51,779 nt of DNA from Acidimicrobiaceae bacterium (GTDB taxonomy: Bacteria; Actinomycetota; Acidimicrobiia; Acidimicrobiales; Poriferisodalaceae). Below, one piece after another: positions 43,617 through 51,779 of the stretch. A program made the position numbers and the translations under genes. The notes under the pieces are model-generated. The model was not told where the DNA came from. It worked only from the letters and a program-made list of their open reading frames with translations, and did no database searches. Numbering within the stretch: the stretch's first letter is position 1; each line of letters begins with the position of its first letter. Where the stretch lies: the NCBI GenBank assembly GCA_002708935.1, contig PAPO01000024.1:284322-336100 (forward strand), read 5' to 3'.

Positions 43617-45183
43617 CATGCCGCTCTTTACCCTCCCAATAAGGCTTACGAAGCTCAGTCTTGAGAATCTTCCCTGACGGATTACGTGGAATCATGTCCA
43701 TACGATCGACCGACGTTGGGCACTTGTAGTGCGCAAGCCGCTCCCGGCAATACTCAATAAGGACTTCTTCAGACGGATCAGTGTCTGGAGCTGCCGTGAT
43801 GATCGCCTTAACAGTTTCACCCCATTTGTCGTGTGGAACACCTATGACAGCGACATCGGCCACTTCAGGATGGCTCATCAATGCATTTTCGACTTCGGCC
43901 GGGTAGATATTCTCCGCTCCTGAAATGATCATGTCCTTGACACGGTCATGGATAAACAAGAAACCCTCAGCAAGATATCCGGCATCCCCGGTGCGAAACC
44001 AACCTCGCCCTTCGTCGTCACGACCTTCAGGATAAACCTCCGCTGTCGCAGCCGGATCTTTCCAATAACCCTTCAAAGTCACCACTGATTTAAGCCAAAT
44101 TTCTCCGACCTCGCCTTCGCCTAAATCCTCAAGTGTTTCTGGGTCGACAATTCGAAGCTCGATATCAGCCCACGGTTGCCCCGCAGACCTAAGTAAATGG
44201 GCTTTAGCGCCACCCGGGTCGTGATGCTCAGCTCGCAGGATGGTTCCACCACCAGTGGTTTCGGTAAGCCCATAAGCACCCACAAAATCGCATCCCATCA
44301 TCTGCATACTTCCAGCAAGCACCTCTTCGGTGATCGGTGACGCTCCATAAACCATGCAGCGCAAGCTAGAAAAATCCGTCTCTTGCGCTTCAGGCGTTAT
44401 TAGGAGGAACTGCAAAATCGCTGGCACTAATAATGCGTTCGTAACCGAATAAGCCTCCATCAAGCGAAGTAGCTCCACTAAGTCAGCTTCCCTCAACAAA
44501 ACGTTGGTGCCACCGTTAAACAGCCCTACAACACCCCAACCACTTCCTGCTATATGGAATAGCGGCATAGCCACGAGATTCACGCTGTCCGAGTCAAAGG
44601 ACCATTCCTCACTGGCCACCGGCAAAAAAGAAAAGAAATTTCTGTTGGTAAGTTCGACCCCTTTGGGAAGCCCTGTGGTCCCAGAGGTATACAGCTGATA
44701 GCAAGTGTCAGTCCACCCGACTACAGCTTTAGGGTCATCATCTGCGTATCCCGACAGCCAGTCCTCGTATGAGTCATGTTCACCGCCGTCGCCGACGACA
44801 ACGATCTTCGTGACCGTCTCGAGGTTCATCTGCCCTAGCTGAACCAAAAATTCTTCACCGATGAGAAGAACTTTCACTTCTGCATGGTTCAGAACATATT
44901 CCATTTCCGGGGCGGCTAGACGCCAGTTCACCGACACGCTCACCGCATTAATCTTGCTTGCCCCAATCAGGTAGGTGAAGTACTCCGGTCCGTTCTTATC
45001 CAGATGAGCAACGCGATCTTGCGGACCAACACCAGCCGCTGATAAGGCATTTGCTACCTGGCTTGATTCAGAATGCAGCTGAGCATAAGTCCACTCTTGG
45101 CCCTGATAAATCAACGCGACCTTGTCGGGTTGACCCTCAGCGTGGACTCGAGAAATATCAGCAATGGACGTTACGGATGACAT
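43609..45183 (-). CDS. AMP-binding acyl-CoA synthetase (fatty-acid/aryl-CoA ligase type)
   Basis: Adenylate-forming enzyme of 524 residues that activates a carboxylic acid with ATP and CoA. The P-loop is YTSGTTGLPKG (165-175). Other core motifs are GAYGLTETTGGG, GWFRTGDAGYL, DRVKDMIISGAENIYPAEVE, and the C-terminal catalytic Lys in NPSGKILK. The start is ATG 45183, at the beginning of homology (MSSVTSIADISRVHA). A frame open to 45270 would add 29 atypical residues. It converges on the TcuA-like gene and may supply CoA esters to the beta-oxidation enzymes nearby. It is divergent from the isocitrate dehydrogenase gene. Confidence 0.94.
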   Translation of the reverse strand: MSSVTSIADISRVHAEGQPDKVALIYQGQEWTYAQLHSESSQVANALSAAGVGPQDRVAHLDKNGPEYFTYLIGASKINAVSVSVNWRLAAPEMEYVLNHAEVKVLLIGEEFLVQLGQMNLETVTKIVVVGDGGEHDSYEDWLSGYADDDPKAVVGWTDTCYQLYTSGTTGLPKGVELTNRNFFSFLPVASEEWSFDSDSVNLVAMPLFHIAGSGWGVVGLFNGGTNVLLREADLVELLRLMEAYSVTNALLVPAILQFLLITPEAQETDFSSLRCMVYGASPITEEVLAGSMQMMGCDFVGAYGLTETTGGGTILRAEHHDPGGAKAHLLRSAGQPWADIELRIVDPETLEDLGEGEVGEIWLKSVVTLKGYWKDPAATAEVYPEGRDDEGRGWFRTGDAGYLAEGFLFIHDRVKDMIISGAENIYPAEVENALMSHPEVADVAVIGVPHDKWGETVKAIITAAPDTDPSEEVLIEYCRERLAHYKCPTSVDRMDMIPRNPSGKILKTELRKPYWEGKERHVN

Positions 45184-45318
45184 ACGGAACCGGACCTCGT
45201 TTCTTGTTCGAAAACTTATCTCGAAACGATAGCTACTCAGAACAGCATCACGACTCGATGCACGGACCATTTAAAGATGTACCTTTAGACGGTCAATCAA
45301 CACGCTCAGTGGAGTGGC

Positions 45319-47535
45319 ATGCCCAAGATCATCTACACCCATACCGACGAAGCACCTGCTCTCGCTACGTACTCTTTCCTGCCGATCCTTCAGGCTTTTG
45401 CGAAGGCCGCTGGAGTCAGCGTCGAGACTCGAGATATTTCCCTGGCCGGACGGGTCATCGCCTCATTTCCAGAACATTTGAACGAAGAGCAACAAATTGG
45501 TGATGCTTTGGCGGAGCTGGGAGAAATGACCCTCCTCCCCGATGCAAACATCATCAAGTTGCCCAATATTTCCGCCTCAATCCCCCAACTCCAGGCCACT
45601 ATCGCCGAGCTACAAGAAGCTGGCTTGGCCGTCCCGGACTACCCCACTGATCCACAAACCCCAGATGAGGAAGATATCCGCGAGAGATACGACAAAATTA
45701 AAGGCTCCGCAGTTAACCCGGTTCTACGGGAAGGCAACTCGGATCGCCGGGCGCCAAAAGCCGTGAAGCAGTTCGCCCAGAAATTTCCACACTCCATGGG
45801 TGACTGGTCGTCGGCCTCGCAGACCCATGTAGCGACGATGGGTGACAATGACTTCAGGTCAAACGAAAAATCGATTACAGCCGAAACCGACACAACACTG
45901 CGAATTCAACACACCTCCGTCGAAGGAACAGTAAGCATCCTCAAAGAGGTTCAAGTCACCTCCGGCGAAATTGTTGACGCGACATTTATGTCGGTACGTC
46001 ACCTCCGCGCCTTCCTAGACGAACAACTCAGAGACAGCAAAGAACAGGGAGTGCTCTTCTCACTACACCTCAAAGCCACCATGATGAAGGTGTCCGATCC
46101 AATTATTTTCGGACACTGTGTTCGGAGCTATTTTTCGGACGTCTTCGCCGAATACGAACAGACCCTCAACCAGCTCGGCGTGAACGTCAATAACGGACTC
46201 GGAGATTTACTTGAAGCGGTTCAAGAACTCCCACCCAGTGACCGCCAAGCGATCGCAGACTCGATTGCACGCGCCTATGAGCAAGGTCCGGCACTCGCGA
46301 TGGTCGACTCAGATAAAGGAATCACGAACTTACACGTACCCAGCGACGTGATTGTGGACGCATCAATGCCTGCAATGATTCGGTCGTCGGGGCAGATGTG
46401 GAACTCACACGGTGAGCTACAAGACACCAAAGCAGTCATACCCGACAGCAGCTACGCAGGAATTTACCAAGCGGTCATCGATGATTGCATCGAGCATGGG
46501 GCCTATGACCCCACAACCATGGGTTCTGTACCAAACGTTGGTCTGATGGCCCAAAAAGCCGAAGAATACGGCAGCCACGACAAGACATTTGAAGTGAGCG
46601 CTGACGGCTTAATTGAAGTGCTTGACCAGGACAACAATGTTCTCATTTGGCATGAAGTAGAGCGCGGGGACATTTGGAGAATGTGTTCGGTGAAGGACGC
46701 CGCAGTAAAAGATTGGGTCAAACTTGCGGTCGCTCGAGGGAATGCCACTGGAGCGACGGTCGTCTTCTGGTTGGATGCCAATCGGTCTCACGATTCCCAA
46801 CTGATCACCAAAGTCAACCATTACCTCAGCGAACACGACACTGACCGACTCACGATCGAAATCCTCTCCCCGATTGAGGCGACGCGACTGTCACTTGATC
46901 GCATTCGCCGAGGGGAAGACACCATTTCGGTAACAGGCAATGTGTTGAGGGACTACAACACCGATCTTTTCCCTATTTTGGAAGTCGGCACGTCCGCGAA
47001 GATGCTGTCGATCGTCCCCTTGATGAATGGTGGGGGCCTATTTGAAACGGGGGCCGGCGGATCTGCACCGAAACACGTCCAACAGTTCGAAGCAGAAAAT
47101 CACTTACGGTGGGACAGCTTGGGCGAATTTTTAGCGCTAGCGGTCTCTTTCGAACATCTCGGCCAATCGACGGACAATAAGTCGGCCGAGATCCTCGGAA
47201 CCGCTCTCGATATTGCCACGAGTCGACTTCTTGACGAGGGCAAATCGCCCAGTCGCAAGGTCAACGAACTAGACAATCGCGGAAGCCATTTCTACATCGC
47301 CATGTGGTGGGCTCAAGCGATGGCCGAGCAAACCGAAGATCGTGAATTAGCTCAACTATTTGAACCACTCGCTAATGAACTCGCCGATGCACAGGAGACC
47401 ATCCTCCAGGATCTTCTTGACTGTCAGGGGCAGCCTATGGACATTGGTGGTTACTACTATCCAGACCCTGCGTTGGCCGCTTCTTCCATGCGACCAAGCG
47501 CCACTTTCAACAACATCATTAGCCAGTTCAGCTAA
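45319..47535 (+). CDS. icd: NADP-dependent isocitrate dehydrogenase, monomeric type
   Basis: Large monomeric isocitrate dehydrogenase of 738 residues, a TCA-cycle enzyme that oxidatively decarboxylates isocitrate and yields NADPH. It begins [22 protein letters not shown] and contains [13 protein letters not shown]-like ([14 protein letters not shown]) and [14 protein letters not shown] segments, the hallmark of this family, also common in actinobacteria. The length fits the usual 735-745. The start ATG has GGAG four bases upstream. It is a single gene, divergent from the acyl-CoA ligase, and followed by two possible stem-loops. Confidence 0.96.
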   Translation: MPKIIYTHTDEAPALATYSFLPILQAFAKAAGVSVETRDISLAGRVIASFPEHLNEEQQIGDALAELGEMTLLPDANIIKLPNISASIPQLQATIAELQEAGLAVPDYPTDPQTPDEEDIRERYDKIKGSAVNPVLREGNSDRRAPKAVKQFAQKFPHSMGDWSSASQTHVATMGDNDFRSNEKSITAETDTTLRIQHTSVEGTVSILKEVQVTSGEIVDATFMSVRHLRAFLDEQLRDSKEQGVLFSLHLKATMMKVSDPIIFGHCVRSYFSDVFAEYEQTLNQLGVNVNNGLGDLLEAVQELPPSDRQAIADSIARAYEQGPALAMVDSDKGITNLHVPSDVIVDASMPAMIRSSGQMWNSHGELQDTKAVIPDSSYAGIYQAVIDDCIEHGAYDPTTMGSVPNVGLMAQKAEEYGSHDKTFEVSADGLIEVLDQDNNVLIWHEVERGDIWRMCSVKDAAVKDWVKLAVARGNATGATVVFWLDANRSHDSQLITKVNHYLSEHDTDRLTIEILSPIEATRLSLDRIRRGEDTISVTGNVLRDYNTDLFPILEVGTSAKMLSIVPLMNGGGLFETGAGGSAPKHVQQFEAENHLRWDSLGEFLALAVSFEHLGQSTDNKSAEILGTALDIATSRLLDEGKSPSRKVNELDNRGSHFYIAMWWAQAMAEQTEDRELAQLFEPLANELADAQETILQDLLDCQGQPMDIGGYYYPDPALAASSMRPSATFNNIISQFS

Positions 47536-47558
47536 GAACTCGACAATACCCGAGTTCT
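47535..47558 (+). terminator. Stem-loop immediately after icd
   Basis: AGAACTCG (47535-47542) pairs perfectly with CGAGTTCT (47551-47558) around an eight-base loop, beginning at the last base of the stop codon. No T-run follows directly, so it may be a weak terminator or an mRNA 3'-end-stabilising hairpin rather than a strong intrinsic terminator. Confidence 0.5.
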
Positions 47559-47637
47559 CGCTTGGCGGAAGGTCCCAAAAGCCTTAAAAACTAGGCTCAA
47601 ACGCCCTAAAGAAAATGTTGCAGAATTGTCGTGCTTG

Positions 47638-47673
47638 ATTCTTGCTATTTCCAACAAGAATGGCTTAGTTTTT
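47638..47673 (+). terminator. Second possible terminator between icd and the peptide ABC operon
   Basis: ATTCTTG (47638-47644) and CAAGAAT (47655-47661) form a seven-base-pair stem with a ten-base loop. A T-run (47669-47673) follows after GGCTTAG. The stem is AT-rich and the spacer is long, so strength is doubtful. The promoter for the peptide ABC operon should lie in the remainder of this 179-base gap. Confidence 0.4.
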
Positions 47674-47714
47674 GGCCACTAAACGCACGTTAGGCTGCCT
47701 AGCAAAGACCCTCG

Positions 47715-48866
47715 ATGGGACTTTCGCTCGGGAAGGGGATCAGGGCATCAGTGACCGAAGCGATGACCTTTGCCCGCGACGAACCGCTACTAGCTGTTCG
47801 GGAGCTACGAACCCACTTCTCTATAAACGCGGGCCTTCTCCGAGCGGTAGACGGCGTCACCTTTGACCTTCGCTCTGGACAAACACTCGGCATAGTTGGG
47901 GAAAGTGGGTCAGGTAAGACCGTCCTGTCACGCACAATCATGCGTCTCAACCTGGGGAACAACGTTCACACCTCAGGAGAAGCCCGATTCGCAGGGCGAG
48001 ACCTTCTGAGGCTACCCATGAGTGAAATGACCGATGTTTGGGGTCAAGAAATCGCCATGGTCTTCCAAGATCCGATGACGTCACTCAATCCAGTTGTAAA
48101 AATCGGACGGCAAGTAACAGAACATGTAAGAAAACACCTTGGAGTTTCAAAAAAAGAAGCCAAGGCTCTCGCTGTCGAACTCCTCCAAAGTGTTCGGATC
48201 CCAGAAGCCGAAGTCACTATCAGTGCCTACCCGCACGAGCTTTCCGGCGGGATGCGGCAACGTGTATCGATTGCAATCGCTTTAGCGTGCAGCCCCAAGC
48301 TCCTATTCGCAGATGAGCCCACCACCGCGCTTGATGTAACCGTTCAACACCAAATTTTGAACCTCTTGGGCATACAGCAAAGCGAGCGTGACATGGCAAT
48401 GGTCTTGGTCACCCACGACCTAGGCGTTGTCGCCGGACGGACAGACGAAATCATCGTCATGTACGCCGGAAAAATCGTTGAGCAAGCCCGCACCAACCAG
48501 ATCTTCCAAGACACCTCTCACCCCTACACTGAAGCCCTTCTTAGGTCTATTCCCAAAACCGACCAACCAAGCCATACCCGCTTGGCTGCTATCGCAGGGC
48601 GACCACCCAATCTCATAACGATGCCAACCGGTTGCGCATTTAGCCCTCGCTGCCCATATGCCCAAGATCGCTGCTTCGAAGAGGAACCACCACTACAAAC
48701 CAACCAGGACGGTCATACAACAGCTTGCTGGTATCAGGTTGGTACTCCTGAAAATCAAGAAGCTTGGGACAAAAACCTGGCATCCGGCCGACTCTCAACG
48801 ATGGCCGTCGCTAAAGGACAAATCGTTGACGAAGTTGCACTTGACCTACCGACAGGCGCATCCTGA
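47715..48866 (+). CDS. Peptide/oligopeptide ABC transporter ATP-binding protein (DppD/OppD-like)
   Basis: ATPase of up to 383 residues for import of peptides or related solutes. Walker A is GESGSGKT, the Q-loop MVFQDPMTSLNP, the signature LSGGMRQRVSIA, Walker B LLFADEPTTALDV, and the H-loop VTHDLGVVAG. The C-terminal Cys-containing segment GCAFSPRCPYAQDRCFEEEP is the Opp-specific extension, which can hold an iron-sulfur cluster. The start is uncertain: ATG 47715, GTG 47751 and ATG 47763 are all in frame before the domain. The stop overlaps the ATG of the next ATPase (TGATG). Confidence 0.93.
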   Translation: MGLSLGKGIRASVTEAMTFARDEPLLAVRELRTHFSINAGLLRAVDGVTFDLRSGQTLGIVGESGSGKTVLSRTIMRLNLGNNVHTSGEARFAGRDLLRLPMSEMTDVWGQEIAMVFQDPMTSLNPVVKIGRQVTEHVRKHLGVSKKEAKALAVELLQSVRIPEAEVTISAYPHELSGGMRQRVSIAIALACSPKLLFADEPTTALDVTVQHQILNLLGIQQSERDMAMVLVTHDLGVVAGRTDEIIVMYAGKIVEQARTNQIFQDTSHPYTEALLRSIPKTDQPSHTRLAAIAGRPPNLITMPTGCAFSPRCPYAQDRCFEEEPPLQTNQDGHTTACWYQVGTPENQEAWDKNLASGRLSTMAVAKGQIVDEVALDLPTGAS

Positions 48867-49888
48867 TGGCCGGTGGCGGAAAGGCCCACCTGAGGGACCC
48901 AGAAGATGTCCTGATCCGGGCAGAAGACCTTGTTGTCGAATTTCCTATTTCCCAAGGTCGTGTCGTAAACGCAGTTAGCGGTGTGAGTCTTGATGTCAAG
49001 CAAGGTGAAACTCTCGGCCTTGTTGGAGAGTCTGGCTGCGGTAAATCGACCACGGCAAAGTCTCTGATCCAGCTCCCGCCTCCCACGTCAGGCACAGTTA
49101 GCTACCTCGGAACCGATTTGACTTCCCTTGACAATAAGGAGCTGCGCAAAGCTCGGACCGACCTCCAAATGATTTTCCAAGACCCGATTTCGTCTCTTAA
49201 CCCGCGCAGGAAGATCGGCGACGTAGTAGCCGAGCCGTTAAGAGTTTGGGGGCCTCACGACAGAGACGAGCAAAGTAGCCAGGTCGACGCAATGTTAGAG
49301 GCGGTAGGAATTGACCCTGCGATAGCACGGGACAAACGTCCTCACGAATTCTCTGGTGGGCAGTGCCAGCGAATTTCCATCGCCCGGGCACTGGTGCTCA
49401 ACCCCCAGGTCATTATCTGTGACGAACCTGTGTCAGCTCTTGATGTGTCGGTGCAAGCTCAAATTCTCAATATGCTTGAGGACCTCAAGGCTGATTACGG
49501 ATTGACGTTGGTGTTCATTGCTCACGATCTTGCAGTTGTTAAGAACATTTCAGACAGAATTGCCGTGATGTACCTCGGCAAACTTTGTGAGGTCTCTGAA
49601 TCAAACGTTCTATACGACTCGCCGGCTCATCCATACACAGAACTGCTGTTGGGTTCAAGTCCGGTACCTGACCCCACGGTCAACATTGACATCACTCTGG
49701 TTGAAGAAGAAGACCTTCCCTCACCGATCGACCCACCGTCCGGTTGCCGCTTCAGAACGCGATGCAGATATGCGACAGACCGCTGCGCTCAAGAAGAGCC
49801 GATAATGCGCCAAGTTTCCCAAGATCACTACGTTGCGTGTCACCACCCACTCGTCTCCGTTCCCGAAATGGCGGAGGTGAGCGCCTGA
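48866..49888 (+). CDS. Peptide/oligopeptide ABC transporter ATP-binding protein (DppF/OppF-like)
   Basis: ATPase of 340 residues, partner of the preceding DppD-like protein in the heterodimeric motor. Walker A is GESGCGKST, the Q-loop MIFQDPISSLNP, the signature FSGGQCQRISIA, Walker B VIICDEPVSALDVS, and the H-loop FIAHDLAVV. The Opp-type C-terminal Cys segment (GCRFRTRCRYATDRCAQEEP) is present. It overlaps the upstream gene by one base. The substrate-binding lipoprotein gene begins 89 bases further on. Permease genes are not in the window and may lie downstream. Confidence 0.94.
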   Translation: MAGGGKAHLRDPEDVLIRAEDLVVEFPISQGRVVNAVSGVSLDVKQGETLGLVGESGCGKSTTAKSLIQLPPPTSGTVSYLGTDLTSLDNKELRKARTDLQMIFQDPISSLNPRRKIGDVVAEPLRVWGPHDRDEQSSQVDAMLEAVGIDPAIARDKRPHEFSGGQCQRISIARALVLNPQVIICDEPVSALDVSVQAQILNMLEDLKADYGLTLVFIAHDLAVVKNISDRIAVMYLGKLCEVSESNVLYDSPAHPYTELLLGSSPVPDPTVNIDITLVEEEDLPSPIDPPSGCRFRTRCRYATDRCAQEEPIMRQVSQDHYVACHHPLVSVPEMAEVSA

Positions 49889-49897
49889 ATAACTTTC

Positions 49898-49916
49898 GCC
49901 CTTAAACCATAAGGGC
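49898..49916 (+). other. Intercistronic stem-loop between the ABC ATPase and binding-protein genes
   Basis: GCCCTTA (49898-49904) and TAAGGGC (49910-49916) make a perfect seven-base-pair stem with a five-base loop. No T-run follows. Such a hairpin before a binding-protein gene can raise its mRNA level relative to the ATPases by partial termination or 5'-end protection. This function is inferred, not shown. Confidence 0.4.
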
Positions 49917-49977
49917 TCTGCGGCGAGGCGCCCGCCTTCCGCTTTAGTACTTAAGTAAGAACTCAGGGAGGGTTCAA

Positions 49978-51779
49978 ATGAAATCAAGCTGGTTAAAAAT
50001 CATTGCATCGTTTTTTGCGATCGCTCTGATAGCCGCTGCCTGTGGAGGCAGCGACAGCGACTCCGGGTCATCAGACACCGCGAGCAGTTCAGAAACAGCG
50101 ACCACCGAAGCAGCTAAGGAAGATGTCATCGAATCCGGCACGGAAGCCGAAGGCGATGTTGACACCGAAGTTGAAGAAGTGGTCGAAGAGAGTAGCTACG
50201 GCGGAGACCTGATCATCGGTCTTGAAGCTGAAGCTACAGGCCTACGCCCATGGGAGGACCCGTGTTCATCACCGTGCCTCACCATGGTGGGCGCCATATA
50301 CGACACGGTGGTCATGCTTCGCACCGACGGCACAATCGGCCCTTGGTTAGCGACTGACTGGTCATCAAATGAGGACTTCACCGAGTGGACCTTCAATCTC
50401 GTAGAAGGGGTGACTTTCCATAACGGAAAACCGTTCACCGCTCAGACCTTGGTTGATATGTTCCCAATGCAACAGGTCGGTGCATCCGCTGCTGGAATCG
50501 TCACCGCTGCTGCACTTACTGAAGTTGTGGCAGTTGACGATACAACGGTCAAGTACGTACTGGGATCGGCTCACTCAGCATTCCCGTCTTTCTTGGTCCA
50601 AACACCTCTGGGTGCAGCTTTCGATGCCGAGGCAGCAACTGCAGATTTTGACGGGTACTCAATGAGCCCAGTTGGAACTGGCGCTTTCATGATCGATAAG
50701 CGTGACCTTGACAACGAGACCATCGTCGTTCGCAACCCCAACTACTGGATGAGCGACTCCGATGGCAATCAGCTGCCGTACCTTGACTCGGTCACATTCC
50801 GTCCTATCCCTGATGAGGGAACACGGTTGGATTCGCTGTTGTCAGGAACGACAAATGCCATGCAAACATTGCGTCAAGGCACAATTCGTGACGCCAGGTC
50901 CGCCAAAGAGGATGGCGCTGACATAGTGCTCCTTGAATTCCAAGGAAACAATGTCGGTGGCGGTATGTACAACTTGAATAACCCGCCGTTGGACGACGTA
51001 CGCGTTCGTAAAGGCCTGACCCACATGAACAACCAAGACGCCGTTATCGAAGCGCTTGGTGGTACCGGTATTTCACTTCCGGGCACACAATGGTTCAGTC
51101 CTGATAGCCCTTGGTATTCAGAGAAGGTTGCTGCCGCTTGGCCAGCTTTCGACTATGACGCCGGCAAGGGCCTCATCTACGACTACATCAACGACCCAGA
51201 GCGCTCCGATGGGCGAGCAGTAGGTGAAAATATTGAGGTGGAACTGTCATGCCCACCTGATCCAACGCTGATCGCAGCTATCCAAGTAGTCGAGCAGCTT
51301 TGGACATCGACTGGAATGATCGACGTCAACCTCACTAACTACGATCAACAAACACACATCGGTTATGCGTTGGGTGCTCCGCCGGACTTTATGGGCTCGC
51401 ACGGAGTGCACTGCTGGCGTTGGTCAAGTGATAATGACCCGTCAACGGAGCTCAATCGCCAGCTGGCACCGCACACCTTGGGTGTTGCTGCTGCTTACGG
51501 GCTTGACGGCATCTTCACGCCAACCAACTTCCCGAACTACTTCGATATCGAAGTATTTGGTTGGCTGGTTGCAGCAATCGGGACCGATGTCTTCGAAGAG
51601 CGTTACGCGCTTTACGAAATGGTCATGATGCGGTTTGCTCGCGACGTACCGGTGTACTACTCGGGTCATACAGCGACGATGCTTGCCGTCGAGTCAGGCA
51701 TAGCGGGAGTTAACGGCTGGGTGCTTCCTGATGGAACATTCGGCGGTCAAGGCTGGGCGATACCTCAGTTGAACCAGGC
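49978..51779 (+). CDS. Peptide/solute ABC transporter substrate-binding lipoprotein, family 5 (partial, runs off window)
   Basis: The frame from ATG 49978 stays open to the window edge, giving about 600 residues without a stop. A GGGAGGG Shine-Dalgarno lies five bases upstream (49966-49972). The signal peptide (MKSSWLKIIASFFAIALIAAAC) ends in a lipobox with Cys22, followed by a linker of about 50 residues rich in Ser, Thr, Glu and Asp. The mature part has family 5 features: WTFNLVEGVTFHNGKPFTAQ, SPVGTGAFMI, VVRNPNYWMSDSDGNQLPYLD, and PPLDDVRVRKGLTHMNNQDAV. It should deliver peptides or similar solutes to the transporter whose ATPases precede it. The C-terminus is missing. Confidence 0.93.
   Translation, partial: MKSSWLKIIASFFAIALIAAACGGSDSDSGSSDTASSSETATTEAAKEDVIESGTEAEGDVDTEVEEVVEESSYGGDLIIGLEAEATGLRPWEDPCSSPCLTMVGAIYDTVVMLRTDGTIGPWLATDWSSNEDFTEWTFNLVEGVTFHNGKPFTAQTLVDMFPMQQVGASAAGIVTAAALTEVVAVDDTTVKYVLGSAHSAFPSFLVQTPLGAAFDAEAATADFDGYSMSPVGTGAFMIDKRDLDNETIVVRNPNYWMSDSDGNQLPYLDSVTFRPIPDEGTRLDSLLSGTTNAMQTLRQGTIRDARSAKEDGADIVLLEFQGNNVGGGMYNLNNPPLDDVRVRKGLTHMNNQDAVIEALGGTGISLPGTQWFSPDSPWYSEKVAAAWPAFDYDAGKGLIYDYINDPERSDGRAVGENIEVELSCPPDPTLIAAIQVVEQLWTSTGMIDVNLTNYDQQTHIGYALGAPPDFMGSHGVHCWRWSSDNDPSTELNRQLAPHTLGVAAAYGLDGIFTPTNFPNYFDIEVFGWLVAAIGTDVFEERYALYEMVMMRFARDVPVYYSGHTATMLAVESGIAGVNGWVLPDGTFGGQGWAIPQLNQ

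Overview
The window looks like chromosomal DNA from a free-living, probably marine, high-GC-type actinobacterium of moderate GC, most likely an uncultured member of the Acidimicrobiia. This is an inference. It rests on lipoproteins whose lipobox Cys is followed by Asp/Ser/Thr/Glu-rich linkers, a monomeric NADP-isocitrate dehydrogenase, several luciferase-like (LLM) flavin/F420-type oxidoreductases, many GTG starts, and a compact layout with dense 1-4 base gene overlaps. I found no tRNA, rRNA, CRISPR array, insertion sequence or phage gene, and no recognisable transcription factor among about 41 genes. No gene-free stretch exceeds about 215 bases.

Layout. 1-665 (-): metallo-beta-lactamase-fold hydrolase, cut by the window edge. 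709-3313 (+): molybdate ABC transporter modABC. 3383-4718 (+): short-chain dehydrogenase (SDR) plus FMN reductase. 4756-5880 (-): epimerase. 6056-6715 (+): KOW-like hypothetical protein. 6712-10603 (-): class III CoA-transferase, rhodanese and a dimethylformamidase-type large subunit. 10653-12683 (+): lone HyuA. 12686-15009 (-): crotonase and amidase. 15153-17304 (+): Baeyer-Villiger-type monooxygenase and macro-domain protein. 17477-22265 (+): glycine betaine/proline ABC transporter, ended by a clear terminator. 22480-25061 (-): LLM oxidoreductase, SDR and alpha/beta hydrolase, divergent from a second hydrolase (25089-25925). 25928-27676 (-): amidohydrolase and lumazine synthase. 27734-35108 (+): acyl-CoA dehydrogenase, fused HyuA-HyuB ATP-dependent amidohydrolase/carboxylase, and two class III CoA-transferases. 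35113-37933 (-): VOC protein, LLM oxidoreductase and IlvE. 38049-43616 (+): FadJ-like bifunctional enzyme, HsaA-like monooxygenase, class II aldolase and tricarballylate dehydrogenase-like flavoprotein. 43609-45183 (-): acyl-CoA ligase. 45319-47535 (+): monomeric isocitrate dehydrogenase. 47715-51779 (+): peptide ABC ATPases and a substrate-binding lipoprotein running off the end.

Taken together this is a heterotroph's catabolic region. Transporters import osmolytes and peptides. Amidase, HyuA/HyuB and DMFase-type enzymes could open C-N bonds. Baeyer-Villiger, HsaA-like and LLM flavoenzymes could oxygenate substrates. CoA ligase and CoA-transferases activate acids for beta-oxidation, which feeds the TCA cycle. 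Exact substrates cannot be read from the sequence. The most unusual points are the rhodanese-DMFase pair, two catabolic operons of unfamiliar composition, a CoA-transferase pair in which one partner lacks Asp at both candidate nucleophile positions, a crotonase without its catalytic Glu residues, and a glycine betaine permease with a large extra membrane domain.
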